The notes: generated from the sequence alone by a model not told the origin. 62,901 nt of DNA from Candidatus Humimicrobium oleiphilum (GCA_002304935.1 DBPS01000051.1:25861-88761), one strand, 5' to 3'. Positions 1 to 9,249 are shown, counted from the stretch's first letter. Numbers and translations: made by a program.

Positions 1-56
1 TTTTAGATTTTTCTTGTTTTATTATAGAAAAAATAAAAAAATTAACGTATCTTTTT

Positions 57-85
57 AAATATCAGCGAAATATTGATATTTTTTT
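57..85 (+). terminator. Possible AT-rich terminator upstream of dhaL
   Basis: An 8-bp inverted repeat (AAATATCA at 57-64 and TGATATTT at 74-81) with a 9-base loop runs into a T tract at 79-85. It could end a gene lying before the window. The stem is almost all A/T, so it is weak. The rest of 1-137 is AT-rich and shows nothing else. Confidence 0.3.
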
Positions 86-137
86 ATTTAATGGTTGTGC
101 TTATAGTTTTTTATAAAAAAATATAAAGGAGTAAAAG

Positions 138-788
138 TTGCAGAATGTTTTTAAACTTAATGATTTTATAGAGATTTTAAAGATTGCAGATACTGAGATT
201 GATAAAAATAAGCAATATCTGTCCAATCTTGATTCGGTTATAGGAGATGGGGACCACGGGATTACCATATCTACAGCGTTTTCAAAAATAAACAACGAAA
301 TTTCATCAAGAAATTTTGATTCAATACCTGATTTGTTCAAATTCGTAGGTAATTTGTTCATAACTTCAATAGGAGGTACAACCGGACCGATATTCGGATA
401 CATTTTTATCGGAATGGCTTCTTCGTTAATCGAAAATAAAAAAGATGAAGTATCTCTTTCTGAATTTTATAACATGCTTTCTGCTGCTCTTCAGAAAGTT
501 ACCAGCATAGGAAAGGCAAATCCCGGAGACAAGACACTTGTCGATACCCTTAATGCCGCGGTCAGTTCTCTTAAAGAGTCTGTTGAAAAAAATATGGAAT
601 TATCTGAAGGAATAAAGGCAATGGCAGTTGAAGCGCAAAAAGGGGCTGAATCTACAAAAGATATGGTTGCAACAAAAGGCAGGGCAAGGTATCTGGGAGA
701 GAGGTCTTTGGGATACCAGGATGCCGGAGCGACATCTGTTTTTATTATTTTAAATGCATTTAACATTTATCTGCAAAATAGTCAATGA
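138..788 (+). CDS. dhaL: Dihydroxyacetone kinase, ADP-binding subunit DhaL
   Basis: DhaL carries the nucleotide and phosphorylates dihydroxyacetone bound to DhaK in the cytoplasm. The magnesium-binding aspartates of the family are visible as D32, D37 and D39 in the DGDHG segment. GDKTLVDTL near residue 130 and GRARYLGERSLGYQDAGA near residue 180 are also family motifs. Its 216 residues match the usual length. I chose the TTG at 138 because AAAGGA sits at 125-130, 7 bases upstream. Order is L then K, the reverse of the common K-L-M order. In separate-subunit systems DhaM of the PTS re-phosphorylates the nucleotide, but no dhaM is visible in the window. It could lie upstream. Confidence 0.93.
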   Translation: MQNVFKLNDFIEILKIADTEIDKNKQYLSNLDSVIGDGDHGITISTAFSKINNEISSRNFDSIPDLFKFVGNLFITSIGGTTGPIFGYIFIGMASSLIENKKDEVSLSEFYNMLSAALQKVTSIGKANPGDKTLVDTLNAAVSSLKESVEKNMELSEGIKAMAVEAQKGAESTKDMVATKGRARYLGERSLGYQDAGATSVFIILNAFNIYLQNSQ

Positions 789-804
789 AAGGATATTGGG
801 AAAA

Positions 805-1806
805 ATGGTAAAAAAACTCATAAATAATCCGGATGATATTGTAAATGAGCTCATTGAAGGTTTTGTACTTATTAATAGTAAAAAGGTTAAAAGAATAGGT
901 GATTCCAATGCAATTGCAAGAATAGAATCTCCAATAAAGGGCAAGGTGGGTATTGTCATAGGAGGAGGTGCAGGGCATGAACCTTTATTTCTTGAACTCA
1001 TAGGCGAAGGGATGGCTGATGCAGTTGCACACGGGCAGGTTTTTGCAGCTCCGTCTCCCGATCATATTTTAAAAGCAATTAATGCTGTAGATGGTGACAG
1101 GGGAGTACTGCTTCTTTATAATAATTATGCTGGCGATGTTCTGAATTTTAATATTGCCCAGGACATGGCAAGAGAACAGGGAATAAATATTGAGACTGTG
1201 CTTATAAACGATGAGATTTCCTCTGCTCCTCTGGAGAGAAGGGAAGACAGACGGGGGACTACTTCAGATCACTTTATAATTAAGCTGGCTGGTGCAGCTT
1301 CAAAAGCCGGAATGGATTTAAGTACTCTTGTAAAATTTCTTAACAAGGCAGTTTATAATTCCAGGTCTCTCGGGGTTTCTTTGTCAGCATGCACGCTGCC
1401 TCAGACTGGTCTGTCGACTTTTACCCTTGAGGAAGGGAAAATGGAATTCGGTATGGGTCTGCACGGAGAGGCAGGAGTAAAAAAAGTTGATCTCATGACT
1501 GCTGATGAAACAGCAAGAACCATAATAGATTATCTTGTAGCAGATCTTCCTTTTGTGGAAAATGATGAGATTATGCTGATAATCAATGGCTATGGATCAA
1601 CCACAAGAATGGAAATGTTTATTGTCGCTAAAAACATATATGAATACCTTTCAGAAAAGAAAATAAATATATATTCAGGTGAAATCGGCGAATTCTGCAC
1701 TTCCCAGGAAATGGCAGGAATATCAGTTACCATGATAAAGCTTGATGATGAGATGAAAAAATATTATGAAATGCCTGCATATAGCCCGGGCTATATAAAA
1801 CCATAA
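805..1806 (+). CDS. dhaK: Dihydroxyacetone kinase, substrate-binding subunit DhaK
   Basis: DhaK binds dihydroxyacetone covalently as a hemiaminal through a histidine. That residue is H220 here, in GMGLHGEAG (H218 in E. coli). The N-terminal GGGAGHEPLF motif is present. The frame opens at 754 inside dhaL, but the ATG at 805 is the better start: AAAGGA lies at 788-793 and the protein then begins MVKKLINNPDDIV, as family members do, with 333 residues. The start lies 16 bases after the dhaL stop, so the two are one transcription unit. The product would feed dihydroxyacetone phosphate into glycolysis. Confidence 0.95.
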   Translation: MVKKLINNPDDIVNELIEGFVLINSKKVKRIGDSNAIARIESPIKGKVGIVIGGGAGHEPLFLELIGEGMADAVAHGQVFAAPSPDHILKAINAVDGDRGVLLLYNNYAGDVLNFNIAQDMAREQGINIETVLINDEISSAPLERREDRRGTTSDHFIIKLAGAASKAGMDLSTLVKFLNKAVYNSRSLGVSLSACTLPQTGLSTFTLEEGKMEFGMGLHGEAGVKKVDLMTADETARTIIDYLVADLPFVENDEIMLIINGYGSTTRMEMFIVAKNIYEYLSEKKINIYSGEIGEFCTSQEMAGISVTMIKLDDEMKKYYEMPAYSPGYIKP

Positions 1807-1820
1807 ACTCTGTTAATGCG

Positions 1821-1855
1821 ATTTATTTTTTATTTTTAAAAATTTAAAAATAAAT
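1821..1855. terminator. Possible bidirectional AT-only hairpin between convergent genes
   Basis: ATTTATTTTT at 1821-1830 is perfectly complementary to AAAAATAAAT at 1846-1855. It lies in the 92-base gap between the convergent ends of dhaK and the flavodiiron gene. The lack of any G/C pair makes it a weak candidate. Confidence 0.25.
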
Positions 1856-1898
1856 TATTTTGATAACAAGGTTACCGGCAGTCTTTATTATTAAAGAT

Positions 1899-3089
1899 TT
1901 ATTTTATTGCCCGGGATATTTTTTTACCGAATTCCCTGAGTCCGGCAATATCTTCTTTCCCAGGATGCCACATAAGCCTTAATCCTTCATCAGCAAGCTC
2001 AAATCCTGCCTTCTCCAGTTCACCGTTGATTACTTTTACGGACTCTCCGCTCCAGCCGTAACAGCCAAAAGAGGCAGCCTTTTTATTTTTAAACCCCAGA
2101 CCTTTTATAAATTCCAATAGTGCAGCCAGGGATGCAAGATAACCTTTATTTACTGTCGGAGAACCCGCAATAACGGCTTTTGACTTAAAGATCTCTGTTA
2201 CTATCGTATTCAGATCATGTCTTGCGCTGTTAAAAATCTTTATGGAAATATTTTCATCATCCATTTTAATGCCTTCTGCAATTTCCTCAGCCATTCTTCT
2301 GGTCCCATTCCACATGGTGTCATAGACAATTGTCACCTGGTTTTCATTATAAGCATCTGCCCAGCTTAAATATTTCTCAATTATCTGCTCAGGATTTTTC
2401 CTCCATATTACACCATGGCTGGGGCAGATCATTTTTACTGGCAGATTGAAAGATAAAACTTCCTGTATTTTTTTTATAACCAGGCTGCTGAAAGGGGTAA
2501 GTATATTTGCGTAATATTTAATTGCTTCTTCATATAATTCACTTTCCGGGACAAGGTCATTAAACATGAATTCATTTGCATAGTGCTGCCCGAAAGCATC
2601 ATTGGAAAATAAAACATCATCTCCGGTCAGATAAGTAAACATGCTGTCCGGCCAGTGCAGCATTCTTGCTTCAACAAAAATCAGATCTTTTTTACCTATA
2701 TTCAGTTTGTCACCCGTTTTTACGGTAACAAGATTAAAATCTTTATGAAATTGTCCTTTTAATGATTTAACCGCGTTGCCGGAACAATAGATAGGTGTAT
2801 CCGGTATTTTTTCAGCAAGAAGGGACAAAGCGCCGCTATGATCTACTTCTCCGTGATTTGCCACTATATAATCAATTTTATCCAGGCCGATTTCCTCTTC
2901 CAGCCCGGAAATGAATTCTTTTGCAAAAGGAGACCATACTGTATCTATTAAAACATTTTTTTCGTCTCTTATAAGATATGAATTGTAAGAAGAACCTCTG
3001 AATGTTGACAATTCTTCTCCGTGGAATTTTCTTAATTCCCAGTCTATTTTTCCGACCCATTTTATATTTTCATTGATATTGAAAGACAT
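1899..3089 (-). CDS. fprA: Flavodiiron protein (FprA-type oxygen or NO reductase)
   Basis: This cytoplasmic enzyme reduces O2 to water, or NO to N2O, at a di-iron site next to FMN, and protects anaerobes. The N-terminal metallo-beta-lactamase domain shows all expected iron ligands: H79, E81, D83, H84, H145, D164 and H225. The C-terminal flavodoxin domain begins near residue 250, with the FMN phosphate loop in YDTMWNGTRRMAEEI. At 396 residues it is a two-domain member without a fused rubredoxin, and no rubredoxin gene lies nearby. An AGGAGGG Shine-Dalgarno sequence precedes the ATG. It is transcribed divergently from the permease gene. Whether it prefers O2 or NO cannot be read from the sequence. 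Confidence 0.95.
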   Translation of the reverse strand: MSFNINENIKWVGKIDWELRKFHGEELSTFRGSSYNSYLIRDEKNVLIDTVWSPFAKEFISGLEEEIGLDKIDYIVANHGEVDHSGALSLLAEKIPDTPIYCSGNAVKSLKGQFHKDFNLVTVKTGDKLNIGKKDLIFVEARMLHWPDSMFTYLTGDDVLFSNDAFGQHYANEFMFNDLVPESELYEEAIKYYANILTPFSSLVIKKIQEVLSFNLPVKMICPSHGVIWRKNPEQIIEKYLSWADAYNENQVTIVYDTMWNGTRRMAEEIAEGIKMDDENISIKIFNSARHDLNTIVTEIFKSKAVIAGSPTVNKGYLASLAALLEFIKGLGFKNKKAASFGCYGWSGESVKVINGELEKAGFELADEGLRLMWHPGKEDIAGLREFGKKISRAIK

Positions 3090-3311
3090 TTGCCCTCCTG
3101 TTTAAAATATTGGAATTTTTTAAATTTTAGATTAACTTTTTCAAAAATAAAAGTCAAAAAAATCATATGCTCTTATTATTCCGGTAATTTTAAATTTAAA
3201 AAAAATTATAGTGATACATGCCAGCTGCTTATATTTTTAAATATTTTTATAATTTATTCTTTTGAGCTAAAATACTAAATAATTTTTAAAGAATCATAAA
3301 CATTTTAAAAT

Positions 3312-4349
3312 ATGAATAGAAAAGCATTAAGGATTATAATAATCCTCATTATTATAATAATAGTACTCATAATGATAGCATCTTCTATAGGTGCAGCAAA
3401 TCTTTCCATTAGTTCGACAGCAAAAATAATTTTCAGCAAAGTGTGGGGGATAAGAAATTTTATTGATATTTCTTCCATCAGTCCTCAGGATATGAAGATT
3501 GTTTTTGACATAAGACTGCCAAGGATACTTATGGCAGTCATGGCAGGGATAGCATTATCCGGTTCGGGAGTAATATTCCAGGGCATATTCAGGAACCCCA
3601 TGGCCGATCCTTACATAATCGGTGTTTCTTCCGGTGCTGCTTTCGGAGCTACAATTGCCATAATGTTTGCAAAAGGCCTGAAATTTTTTAATCTTTCATT
3701 AACAAGCCTTTTTGCTTTTGCCGGAGCGATACTGACCACACTATTGATTTATAATATATCAAAAATAAAAGGTAAAATATCAATACTTACACTTCTGCTT
3801 TCAGGAGTTGCTTTAAGCTCTCTTCTCACATCAGTAATTTCTTTTTTAATGATTTACAGGACACATGATCTTTCAAAAGTATATTTCTGGATAATGGGAG
3901 GGCTTACAAATTCTTCATGGCTCAATCTTTCAATAATAACTCCTGCTGTTGTCCTGATATCTGTGGTTATTTTCTTTTATACCAAAGATCTGAATGTTCT
4001 TTCGCTGGGGGAGGAAAGAGCAAATCAGTTAGGCATGCAGACAGAAAAATTAAAACTTACGCTCTTGATACTTGCTTCACTAATAGCCGCAGCTGCAGTG
4101 TCGGTAAGCGGGATAATCGGATTTGTCGGTCTTATAACTCCGCATATAATGAGGCTTTTTGTGGGACCGGACCATAAGATATTATATCCAAGTGCTGCTT
4201 TATCAGGCGGGATAGTACTGTTATTTTCTGATACAATTGCCAGGATTATTCTTGCTCCGAGAGAAATACCGGTTGGTATAATAACTTCAATAATAGGAGT
4301 ACCCTTTTTTATTTATTTGCTTGTCAGATCAAAAAGGCAGGTATTTTAA
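3312..4349 (+). CDS. FecCD/BtuC-family ABC transporter permease
   Basis: This integral membrane permease (345 residues, about 9-10 hydrophobic segments) belongs to the family that imports iron-siderophores, haem or vitamin B12. The family signatures NPMADPYIIGVSSGAAFG (near residue 95) and GFVGLITPHIMRLFVGPDH (near residue 270) are clear. Its stop abuts the TTG of the ATPase gene, so they form one operon. No periplasmic or lipoprotein substrate-binding protein and no cobalamin riboswitch are visible in the 222-base upstream gap, so the substrate is unknown. No clear Shine-Dalgarno sequence precedes the ATG. Confidence 0.92.
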   Translation: MNRKALRIIIILIIIIIVLIMIASSIGAANLSISSTAKIIFSKVWGIRNFIDISSISPQDMKIVFDIRLPRILMAVMAGIALSGSGVIFQGIFRNPMADPYIIGVSSGAAFGATIAIMFAKGLKFFNLSLTSLFAFAGAILTTLLIYNISKIKGKISILTLLLSGVALSSLLTSVISFLMIYRTHDLSKVYFWIMGGLTNSSWLNLSIITPAVVLISVVIFFYTKDLNVLSLGEERANQLGMQTEKLKLTLLILASLIAAAAVSVSGIIGFVGLITPHIMRLFVGPDHKILYPSAALSGGIVLLFSDTIARIILAPREIPVGIITSIIGVPFFIYLLVRSKRQVF

Positions 4350-5627
4350 TTGGAAAAAAATATATCCTTACAGGCACAGGCACTGTCTTTTGCATATAAT
4401 AAAATCCCGATATTAAAAGGGATTGATTTTGATATTGAAAAGGGAAGCTTCCTCTCGATTATCGGTCCTAATGGTGCAGGGAAAAGCACGCTTGTAAATA
4501 TTATAAGCAAAGTACTTCCCTCTTTTGAGGGAGATTTAAAAATTGAAGGTAAAAGTATAAAAAGGCTCAGTAGTTCTGAAGTTGCAAAAAAAATAGCAGT
4601 TGTTCCTCAATATACCGATATGGGTTTTAATTTCACAGTATCTGAAATAGTATTAATGGGCAGATATCCACACTTAAAAAGGTTCAAAGGAGAAAACAGG
4701 AATGATTATGATATTTGCAGCAGGGCCATGCATATTACAAGGACTGAGGAATTCAGTTCAAGAAAATATAATGAGCTTTCCGGCGGGGAAAAACAAAGAG
4801 TCATAATAGCACAGACTCTTGCCCAGGATACCCCTATAATCATACTTGATGAACCTACAAGTCATCTTGATATAAATTTTCAGATAGAATTTATGGAATT
4901 GTTTTATGATTTAAACAAAAATTACGGCAAAACAATAATTGGCATTTTCCACGATATAAACCTTGCGCTGCAATATTCCGAAAAAATAATTATGCTTAAG
5001 GAAGGAAAAATATTTGCAGATGGCAAAACTGCAGATGTAATCACCAGGTCAAACATAATGGCTGTCTTTAACAGCGATGTCTATGTAGCCAGAAACCCAT
5101 TTACTGGCAGACTATATGTCAGCCCGAATTTTAATTTAAGAATAAATAAAGAAAAAAATATAAGCAAAAAGGAGATAAAAATCCATGTTATCGGCGGAGG
5201 GGGTGCAGCATCGCATATTTTAAACATTCTTCACAATCATGGATATATATTATCTGCGGGTGTAATAAACAATCTTGATACGGATATAAATACTGCTCAG
5301 GAGCTTGGGATTATTTTTATAAATGAAGCGCCTTTTTCACCGATATCAAAAGAAGCCTATTCGAAGAACCTTGAGCTTGTGAAGAATGCTGACCTCGTTA
5401 TTCTTCCCGGTATCGAATTCGGCAATGGCAATATTTTAAATCTTGAAGCTGTCTATGAAGCTGTAAAAATGAATAAAAAGATCATCGTAGTTGACGGTAT
5501 AAATATCAGCATAAGGGATCACATTGGTGGAAAAGCAGCTGATATCTATGAAAAAATAATCAGTTCAGGTGCTTATTTAATAAAAACAGATGAAGATATT
5601 ATAAAGGCGATTCCGGAAGTGATTTAA
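4350..5627 (+). CDS. FepC/BtuD-type ABC ATPase with extra C-terminal domain
   Basis: Residues 1-255 are a standard ABC ATPase for a FecCD permease: Walker A GPNGAGKST at 39-47, signature LSGGEKQR, Walker B IIILDEPTSHLD and a switch histidine in GIFHDINLAL. The protein then continues to 425 residues, about 160 more than usual. This extension starts near residue 275 with a glycine-rich VIGGGGAASHIL (G282-G285). It reads like a Rossmann-type alpha/beta domain, with NADLVILPGIEFGNGN and KIIVVDGINI as later strands. The extension's role is unknown to me; sensing or binding of a nucleotide or cofactor is a guess. The start is TTG directly after the permease stop, with AAGGCAGG just upstream. Confidence 0.88.
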   Translation: MEKNISLQAQALSFAYNKIPILKGIDFDIEKGSFLSIIGPNGAGKSTLVNIISKVLPSFEGDLKIEGKSIKRLSSSEVAKKIAVVPQYTDMGFNFTVSEIVLMGRYPHLKRFKGENRNDYDICSRAMHITRTEEFSSRKYNELSGGEKQRVIIAQTLAQDTPIIILDEPTSHLDINFQIEFMELFYDLNKNYGKTIIGIFHDINLALQYSEKIIMLKEGKIFADGKTADVITRSNIMAVFNSDVYVARNPFTGRLYVSPNFNLRINKEKNISKKEIKIHVIGGGGAASHILNILHNHGYILSAGVINNLDTDINTAQELGIIFINEAPFSPISKEAYSKNLELVKNADLVILPGIEFGNGNILNLEAVYEAVKMNKKIIVVDGINISIRDHIGGKAADIYEKIISSGAYLIKTDEDIIKAIPEVI

Positions 5628-5784
5628 TAATTTTTATAAAGGAAATTTATGGTATGAATTTCAGATTTATGCCAGAAACTGATTTTAAATAAGGATATTT
5701 TATTATTTTAAGCGTTTGTCTTATTTTTGTTGAAATGATGCTTGTATATTTTAAACGTAAAAAATGGTTATAGATTTTATATAA

Positions 5785-6990
5785 ATGGGCAGATTAAAAG
5801 TAAGCATACATAAGTGTTCAGGTTATGAAAGTGAAGAGCTGGATAAAGCTATTAATATGTGCATGAATGATATCGGGGGATTTGAAGAATTGTTATCAGA
5901 ATCAACTAAAATATTATTAAAGCCGAATCTGCTATCAATTGCTGAGCCTGAAAAAGCAGTTACAACCAATCCTGTGTTTATAGAAGCAGTTATAAGAAAA
6001 ATATTATCAGTCAATGGTAATAATCCAAAAGCAATTACTCTGGCAGACAGTTCAATTCCTATAGTACCTTTTTCCAAAAAAGGATTAAAAGAACTTTATG
6101 AAAAAACAAAGATGCACTATCTGGCTGATAAATATGGAATAAATCTGAATTATGACAATAATGTTAAAAAAATTTCTATCCCTGAAGGGATAACAGTAAA
6201 AAGCATCGAAGTAATGAAAGTAGTTCCTGATAGTGATTTGATAATTAATCTTCCAAAATTCAAGACACATAATTTAACCATATTCACCGGAGCAGTGAAA
6301 AATATGTTCGGGATCATACCCGGGATGGCAAAACCAGGATATCATACAAGATTCTTTAAATTTGAGATGTTCTGTAACCTTCTTATTGATATCGCTACAG
6401 GAGTCAGGCAGGGTCTTAACATAATGGATGCTGTTACCGGTATGGAAGGAAATGGTCCCGGGAAAAGCGGGATTCCCAGGGAAATGGGTCTTGTAATTGC
6501 CGGATATGATTGTTTTGCTGTTGATAATGCCGCATCTAATATAATTGGCCTGGACGAGGACAGTAGTCCGGTTATGAAAGTGGCAAAAAAAAGAAATTTA
6601 AGAGGTGCTTTCCTGGAAAATATAGATATAGCTGGTGAAAAAATTGAAGATGTTTTCATAGACGATTTTTTATTTCCAGAGACCAGGAAAACTGATTTGC
6701 CTGATAATTTTTTTGCAAACGCAATAAAAAGATTTGCGACCAACAGTCTTAATCCTTATCCTTATATTGATTTTATTAAATGCACGAATTGTAAGACCTG
6801 TTTTGAAGTCTGTCCTGAAAAAGCAATAACAGACAGAAATCTTGAAAAAAATAATCTTATATTTGATTACAGGAAATGCATCAGGTGTTTCTGTTGCTCA
6901 GAAGCATGCCCTGAGGGGGCTATTGAACACAGATACAGCTTCCTGGGAGATCTGATTATCAACAGATATGGCCTAAGAAGAAATAAATAA
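5785..6990 (+). CDS. DUF362 protein with C-terminal 2[4Fe-4S] ferredoxin domain
   Basis: The first 320 or so residues match the DUF362 family (KILLKPNLL, VTTNPVFIEAVI, LPKFKTHNLTIFTGAVKN, GMEGNGPG). The C-terminal part holds two four-cysteine motifs, CTNCKTCFEVCP and CIRCFCCSEACP, which would bind two [4Fe-4S] clusters. It is predicted cytoplasmic and redox-active, but the reaction is not established for the family. It has no strong Shine-Dalgarno sequence. The 157-base gap before it shows nothing definite. It converges with the hydrolase gene, 27 bases apart. A second, divergent DUF362-ferredoxin protein is at 20980-22137. Confidence 0.9.
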   Translation: MGRLKVSIHKCSGYESEELDKAINMCMNDIGGFEELLSESTKILLKPNLLSIAEPEKAVTTNPVFIEAVIRKILSVNGNNPKAITLADSSIPIVPFSKKGLKELYEKTKMHYLADKYGINLNYDNNVKKISIPEGITVKSIEVMKVVPDSDLIINLPKFKTHNLTIFTGAVKNMFGIIPGMAKPGYHTRFFKFEMFCNLLIDIATGVRQGLNIMDAVTGMEGNGPGKSGIPREMGLVIAGYDCFAVDNAASNIIGLDEDSSPVMKVAKKRNLRGAFLENIDIAGEKIEDVFIDDFLFPETRKTDLPDNFFANAIKRFATNSLNPYPYIDFIKCTNCKTCFEVCPEKAITDRNLEKNNLIFDYRKCIRCFCCSEACPEGAIEHRYSFLGDLIINRYGLRRNK

Positions 6991-7017
6991 AAATATATTT
7001 TAAAAGTTTCTTTCTGC

Positions 7018-8157
7018 TCAGCATACCTGGCTTCTGCCTGAATAAAGAAAACCACTGATTATCTTATAAACCTTTTCAATATTCAGTATCGAGGAAAAGT
7101 GAGGGTAATTCAGCCAGTATATCTGCGGTTTTCCAAGTTCTTTCCATAGAAGATTTGATGATTTTCTTGTAAAGAAATGGTCAATATTCGAATTAATCAT
7201 TATAACACTTTCAGGATTTATCATATGGCCAAAAGTCAGAGGATCGCAGAGGTAGCATTTTTTAGTACAAAGCCTGTAAACCGGGTTATTTTCGCTTAAA
7301 AGAGTCTCGCTTAAATCAGTAAAAAAAGTTTTATTTTCATCTTTTTTGAAATTTTCCAGAAAATCAAAATAATTTGAATAATATTCATGGCACTTGTTTC
7401 TGCTTATTGTACCGCTGTCTGCGCAGTTGCCCCTGAGAATAAATCTTAATATGCCTTTCCAGTGAATGTCTTCCCAATAACCTCCGCCAAGAAGAAGAAC
7501 GGCTTTTCTAATTCTTTTTTCTAGCGCTTTTACAATAACTGAGACCATTGCCCCAAGACTTATTCCGCAGATATCTGTCTCTGCAGGGCAGATAAGTTCT
7601 TCTGCAATATCTAATGCTTTTCTGATGTCTACGACACACTGATGGAAAAAATATAATGTATCTTTATCGTCATAAAAAACAAGCCTTTTACCGCTTGACT
7701 CATTCCCAGGCGTCCTGTCAAGATGAAAAGGAAGATTTATAAAAAGGCATATGGTATTATTATCCGTTATTTTTTCAATGAATCTGTAGTAATTGATTAA
7801 TTTATTTTCATTGGTTGAAAAGCCATGGACAAATACGAGCAGCCTGGCCTTATGTCTCAGATTATTAAAAAGCTTTTTTGTAGCTTCAGGATTATCATAA
7901 TATTCCAAAACCTTTTCATTGCTGTCTGAAAGGCCGGTTAATTTAAAATCATTTGTTTTATCAATTAAATCTTTATTGATAAAAAGATGACCGGATACAT
8001 TATCATTTTTCTCTATGCCTGTAATGTGGGGAGATCGGAAAGTAAGATTTAATTCAAAAATATTTTGGGGGACAGAGTTTTTGGGTGCTAAAATTTTTTT
8101 TGCTGGAAACATTCTGAAATCATTATTTTCTTTTCTGTCATATTCGTATATCTTCAT
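7018..8157 (-). CDS. Alpha/beta hydrolase of unknown substrate
   Basis: A 379-residue protein with an alpha/beta-hydrolase core. The oxyanion segment is LVFVHGFSTNENK, and the nucleophile elbow is GISLGA with S200. D326 in NSNIDHFF and H353 in NYPHFSS complete a plausible catalytic triad. There is no signal peptide. The first 100 or so residues are not recognisable to me. It lies 12 bases downstream of the UPF0104 membrane protein on the same strand, so the two are probably co-transcribed and may act on the same lipid or glycan. That link is inference. Confidence 0.75.
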   Translation of the reverse strand: MKIYEYDRKENNDFRMFPAKKILAPKNSVPQNIFELNLTFRSPHITGIEKNDNVSGHLFINKDLIDKTNDFKLTGLSDSNEKVLEYYDNPEATKKLFNNLRHKARLLVFVHGFSTNENKLINYYRFIEKITDNNTICLFINLPFHLDRTPGNESSGKRLVFYDDKDTLYFFHQCVVDIRKALDIAEELICPAETDICGISLGAMVSVIVKALEKRIRKAVLLLGGGYWEDIHWKGILRFILRGNCADSGTISRNKCHEYYSNYFDFLENFKKDENKTFFTDLSETLLSENNPVYRLCTKKCYLCDPLTFGHMINPESVIMINSNIDHFFTRKSSNLLWKELGKPQIYWLNYPHFSSILNIEKVYKIISGFLYSGRSQVC

Positions 8158-8169
8158 TTTTTAACCAGA

Positions 8170-9162
8170 TTAGATTTTTTTGTTTCTGTTAAGAAAGTTC
8201 CTTGCAATCAGCATAATTCCACCGATTATTGCCATAAATATATTTATTACCAGTACAATAAGAGAAAATGTAAGTGCCGAAGAAGAATTAACCCCGAATT
8301 CCTTAAGCAGAATAACCAGAGTATTTTCTCTAAGGCCGAATCCTCCCAGGGTAATAGGTATATTTGAAATTGCCCATGTTACCGGAATTATAAACATATA
8401 AGGGATAAATCCAAGTTCGATATTGAGGGCAAGACCTATAAAATAAAAACTTGCAAAAGATAGCAGATTACTTATCGTGCTATACATAAAGCTGACAAAT
8501 ACATATTTTCCCTTACGTTTGTAGCTGTCTAATACTTCAGAAAATTCAAGGATGCTTTTTTTAAATCTTTTTAAGAATTTTATCTTTCCGAACAAAACAT
8601 CCAATTTGAATTTTTTAGGTACAATAAGAAGAATCACAAGAAAGATCACGATAGGGAAGAATATTATAAGTCCGATTATAAAAGGTCTGCTCAAGTGTTT
8701 ATACATTTTAAAGCAAAATGATATTAAAAGAAAAACTATGCCGCTTATTACTCCCAGAAACCTGCCAAGCAGGAGAGAAAGAATGTTCTCATGGACTGAA
8801 ACTTTAAATTTTCTATGAAGATCTATTCCTCTGTATGCGTCTCCTCCGACACTGGTAGGGAGAAGAGTATTATAAAACCCTCCGATAAGAACAGAATTAA
8901 GAAGATAGGAAATCGGTATCTGGATATTATGTGCCAGCAGCAGCGTTCTCCATCTCGGAGCTTCAATCATTATGCTGGATAGATAAAAAATAATACTTAA
9001 AATCAGAAATAATATATTCAGGTTTTTGAGAAGGCCCGGAACATGCTCAAGATGTTTGTAATTTATTAGTATAAGTATTGCAAGAAGCCCGAAACTGGTT
9101 GCTATCCTTAATATCGCTTTAAGTATTTTATTTAAGGAATCTTTTTTATTTTTACTGATCAT
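8170..9162 (-). CDS. UPF0104 / LPG-synthase-TM family membrane protein
   Basis: A polytopic membrane protein (330 residues, about 8 hydrophobic helices) with the family pattern NTLLPTSVGGDAYRG near residue 100 and ITLGGFGLRENTLV near residue 270. Relatives include the flippase half of MprF, the archaeal AglD membrane domain and YbhN. A role in moving or modifying lipids is therefore likely, but the substrate is unknown. It has no catalytic C-terminal synthetase domain. It lies between the response regulator gene (87 bases upstream) and the hydrolase (12 bases downstream). Confidence 0.85.
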   Translation of the reverse strand: MISKNKKDSLNKILKAILRIATSFGLLAILILINYKHLEHVPGLLKNLNILFLILSIIFYLSSIMIEAPRWRTLLLAHNIQIPISYLLNSVLIGGFYNTLLPTSVGGDAYRGIDLHRKFKVSVHENILSLLLGRFLGVISGIVFLLISFCFKMYKHLSRPFIIGLIIFFPIVIFLVILLIVPKKFKLDVLFGKIKFLKRFKKSILEFSEVLDSYKRKGKYVFVSFMYSTISNLLSFASFYFIGLALNIELGFIPYMFIIPVTWAISNIPITLGGFGLRENTLVILLKEFGVNSSSALTFSLIVLVINIFMAIIGGIMLIARNFLNRNKKI

Positions 9163-9249
9163 ATTACTGTTTTATATAAAATGAATTCCCATATAATATT
9201 AAAATAATTGATTTTTTTAAATATATAACTCAGGACTGGTATTTAAAAA

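Noticed and set aside
3090..3278. 62-codon plus-strand frame between fprA and the permease gene
   Set aside because: No Shine-Dalgarno sequence, composition of AT-rich noncoding DNA, and no recognisable motif.
3090..3311. Cobalamin riboswitch before the BtuC/FecCD-type permease
   Set aside because: I looked for the conserved B12-box and stem elements and saw only AT-rich sequence.
5628..5784. Promoter or RNA gene before the first DUF362 gene
   Set aside because: TTGAAA (5730-5735) and TATATT (5745-5750) are only 9 bases apart, and no tRNA-like fold was seen.
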